A DNA stretch of 64,000 bases from Thalassoglobus polymorphus (GTDB lineage: Bacteria > Planctomycetota > Planctomycetia > Planctomycetales > Planctomycetaceae): positions 6,241,541 to 6,305,540 of the forward strand of contig NZ_CP036267.1 of assembly GCF_007744255.1 (NCBI RefSeq), in the 5' to 3' direction. Below, piece after piece: positions 61,952-64,000 of the stretch; the stretch's first letter is position 1, and every line of letters begins with the position of its first letter. The translations under genes were made by a program, and so were the position numbers. The notes beneath the pieces are model-generated. The model ran no database searches and was not told the DNA's origin. It worked only from the letters and a program-made list of their open reading frames with translations.

Positions 61952-64000
61952 CTTTGCACGAGGATTCTTTTTGTAGTACAGACGACCATCTTCGGCTCCA
62001 ACGAGCAGGTCGGGGATGCCGTTTTTGTCCCAGTCGACGGTGGTGGGGGATGTGGTATGTCCCGCGAGGCGGCGGGAATCCATCTTGCCCATGTCTTTGA
62101 ACCAGACTGTTCCATCTTCGTCGGTGCGGACGTTCTTAAGGAAGTTGACGTTCTCGCTGTTCACGAGCAAATCTTTGCGACCGTCTCCGTCCCAGTCGAC
62201 AAAGTGCAGTTTCCGGCGTCCACTCCCTCCGGCACGACTGGCATTCAGCCGCAGCAGTCCATCTTTCTTTTCACCAACAACGCGATGACGTCCATCGAAT
62301 TCGCAATTTCCTTCCATCTTGAAGATCCGTTCCGGAGCTTTCAGGAACAGTTCATCCCCTTTTTTTGCTCGTTCGTAATAGGCGAGATATCCTTCGTGGT
62401 CGAGCATGACCAAATCGGTCAGGCCATCGTCGTTCCAGTCGACTGCAGTGGGGGTTGTTCGCCATTGTGTGGCGATTTGTCCATTCTCAGGTGTCCACCA
62501 GGTCCATTGCGGTTTTGGTGCGTCACCGTTCCACTGAGCTTTCACATCATGAGTGAAGAACGTGTGGTGATCGCCTTGTAGATGGACTCTCACTTTTCCC
62601 CAGATTCCATTTCCGATGATGTCCAGGCGTTGATCATTGTTCCAGTCAGCGACACTGATCGTCGAGTAGCCCCACTTCGCTTCGCATGGTCCTTGAATCG
62701 ACCCTTTCGGTCCGGCTTGATATCTCAAGTCCTCAGTGATCGGGGTTCCGCCACTTTGGAACTTCGCTTCCTGGATCAGTTTGATCGGAGCAAACTTTGG
62801 CGTCTCTCCGCCGCCCAGGTTTTCAAAGTAGCCGATATGCCCGGCTGTGTTTCCGCAAATAATGTCTTCATCGCCATCGCCGTCCCAGTCAAACCCGACA
62901 GGCGTGATCAGGGCTCCGAACTTGACGTCGTGTGCGATTTGCTGGAAATATTGAGGGCGGCCAAAAAATGGTGTGAGAAGAGTTCTCCGTAAGTGGTCTT
63001 TTTGCTCTTCGGGTGGGAGTTTCTCGAAATCAGAGAACCGCTCGATGAATGCAACACGACCGTCTTCATCACCAGAGATGAGGTCGATGTCTCCATCGCC
63101 ATCCCAGTCGACAGCGACGGGTGTAATCATTTGCAAGTCCATGTGGATACGATGCTGGGTCTCAATTTTCTTCGCATCTTTTTGTCTTGCACCCAGTACC
63201 ACTCCCTCACTCAACTCAGGTTTTTCGCGTGTTCCGGTATTCTCGAACCACGTAAACCCGTCCATGAATTCTCCGCAGATCAAGTCGAGGTCTCCGTCGC
63301 CATCAAAGTCTGCGAAGTTCGGGCTGGGCATTCCGTAAACATCGACAGGTTTGCCACCTGCCTGGATCTGAACAGGCTTGGCCCATTTGGGTTTTGGACC
63401 GAGTGATTCCGGCCACGATTCTTTCTCAGGAACGGACTTCCAGACTGGTGTCTCCGAGGATGAAGTTGCGAGGTTTTCAACGAGGTAGACATATCCATGC
63501 AGCGGACCGTTCTTCCAGCCACCTTCTTCATCCCAGGCATCGTCCCAGCCGTAGTCGTCCCAAATTCCGATTCCGACAATCAGATCGAGGTCACCATCGT
63601 TTTCCCAGTCGACGAGTTTCCATTGATTAGCACGTGTTCTTTTGAACTCTAAGTCGAGCTTACTCGGGACGCCCAGGTTGACCGATTTTGAATATTGATT
63701 CTTCGGGAAGTCGAGATAGATTCGTCCCGGTGAAGAAACGATGGGTGTATCATTGAAGTAGCTGATCTGGACATTCGACATTTTATCAGCGATGCGGACT
63801 GCCGGTTTGAAGATCGGCGTGCTGTTCGCTGGCCCGGTTCCGGTCCCCGGATTCTCGAAGAAGTAAGTGCCGGAGTAAGGGTAGTCGGGGCAACTGACGA
63901 CGAGATCGAGGTCACCATCGCCATCGTAGTCCATTGGCAACGGCCAGGCCCATAGGCCGACTCCGAGATCGACGATCAGGTCGGGATTGTTGTACTGGAT
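61949..64000 (-). CDS. FG-GAP/VCBS-repeat surface protein, partial (N-terminus beyond right edge)
   Basis: The frame is open to the window edge and continues past the first usable start codon (63940), so at least 683 residues are visible and the N-terminus is outside. It consists almost entirely of FG-GAP/VCBS repeats with calcium-type Asp loops: PMDYDGDGDLDLVVSCPDYP, DWENDGDLDLIVGIGIWDDY, NFADFDGDGDLDLICGEF, AVDWDGDGDIDLISGDEDGR, VDWNDDGLTDLVMLDHEGYL. No anchor or catalytic motif is in view. It is probably an extracellular integrin-alpha-like binding protein. Its final codons end on the TAG that begins family 1 copy h. Confidence 0.85.
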   Translation of the reverse strand: MQYNNPDLIVDLGVGLWAWPLPMDYDGDGDLDLVVSCPDYPYSGTYFFENPGTGTGPANSTPIFKPAVRIADKMSNVQISYFNDTPIVSSPGRIYLDFPKNQYSKSVNLGVPSKLDLEFKRTRANQWKLVDWENDGDLDLIVGIGIWDDYGWDDAWDEEGGWKNGPLHGYVYLVENLATSSSETPVWKSVPEKESWPESLGPKPKWAKPVQIQAGGKPVDVYGMPSPNFADFDGDGDLDLICGEFMDGFTWFENTGTREKPELSEGVVLGARQKDAKKIETQHRIHMDLQMITPVAVDWDGDGDIDLISGDEDGRVAFIERFSDFEKLPPEEQKDHLRRTLLTPFFGRPQYFQQIAHDVKFGALITPVGFDWDGDGDEDIICGNTAGHIGYFENLGGGETPKFAPIKLIQEAKFQSGGTPITEDLRYQAGPKGSIQGPCEAKWGYSTISVADWNNDQRLDIIGNGIWGKVRVHLQGDHHTFFTHDVKAQWNGDAPKPQWTWWTPENGQIATQWRTTPTAVDWNDDGLTDLVMLDHEGYLAYYERAKKGDELFLKAPERIFKMEGNCEFDGRHRVVGEKKDGLLRLNASRAGGSGRRKLHFVDWDGDGRKDLLVNSENVNFLKNVRTDEDGTVWFKDMGKMDSRRLAGHTTSPTTVDWDKNGIPDLLVGAEDGRLYYKKNPRAK

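Overview
The window comes from the chromosome of a planctomycete (order Planctomycetales; a family-level guess would be Planctomycetaceae in the broad sense). The evidence is family content: two DUF1559 pseudopilin-like proteins, a TIGR03009-type protein, DUF1080 and LamG secreted proteins, ASPIC/UnbV (CRTAC1-like) and FG-GAP proteins, a PPC-domain protein, Tat-exported Gfo/Idh/MocA oxidoreductases, SMP-30 and several exported hydrolases. No rRNA, tRNA, CRISPR array, prophage or transposase gene was recognised.

Layout. Positions 1-2318 (minus) hold a translationally coupled mini-operon: a small Cys-rich peptide, a double-domain family 2 glycosyltransferase and a partial SAM methyltransferase that runs off the left edge. 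Positions 2.7-8.9 kb (minus) hold holA, two cyclophilins (one cytosolic, one lipoprotein), a DUF59 Fe-S protein, a Gfo/Idh oxidoreductase and a LamG protein split by a propeller-like insert. At 9.3-10.5 kb is an exported phosphatase-methyltransferase fusion, followed by a YVTN/di-haem cytochrome protein. Positions 12.4-15.9 kb hold a VOC protein and the housekeeping run tpiA-secG-yicC. At 16.5 kb is a transcription factor built like a sigma-54 activator but lacking key ATPase residues. Positions 18-32 kb are mostly exported or membrane proteins (oxidoreductase, TPR-peroxiredoxin, TPR plus UnbV pair, DUF1559 plus small lipoprotein). Positions 33-40 kb hold carbohydrate-related exported enzymes and two unrecognised cytosolic proteins. 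Positions 41.4-44.5 kb hold rpsA and a sigma-70 factor. Positions 44.6-49 kb hold a TIM-barrel protein, a YjbQ protein and a PPC protein. Positions 49-52 kb hold a KAS-ACP-UbiA set, perhaps a lipid or polyketide-prenyl pathway. Positions 52-55.9 kb hold TIGR03009, BON and hemD genes. Positions 56-64 kb hold a DUF1559 operon, a tandem hydrolase, an OmpA lipoprotein, an esterase and an FG-GAP protein cut by the right edge.

The most distinctive non-coding content is two families of intergenic repeats. Family 1 (about 81-88 bp, nearly palindromic, termini TAGAAC) occurs at least eight times. In three places its terminal TAG is itself the stop codon of the preceding gene, and in a fourth the repeat begins right after the stop. 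Family 2 (about 105 bp) occurs in seven full or partial copies. One supplies the holA stop codon and another carries a 14-bp tandem expansion. The strongest candidates for undescribed biology are the left-edge peptide/glycosyltransferase operon, the stop-codon-associated repeat, the ATPase-dead activator and the exported phosphatase-methyltransferase fusion.
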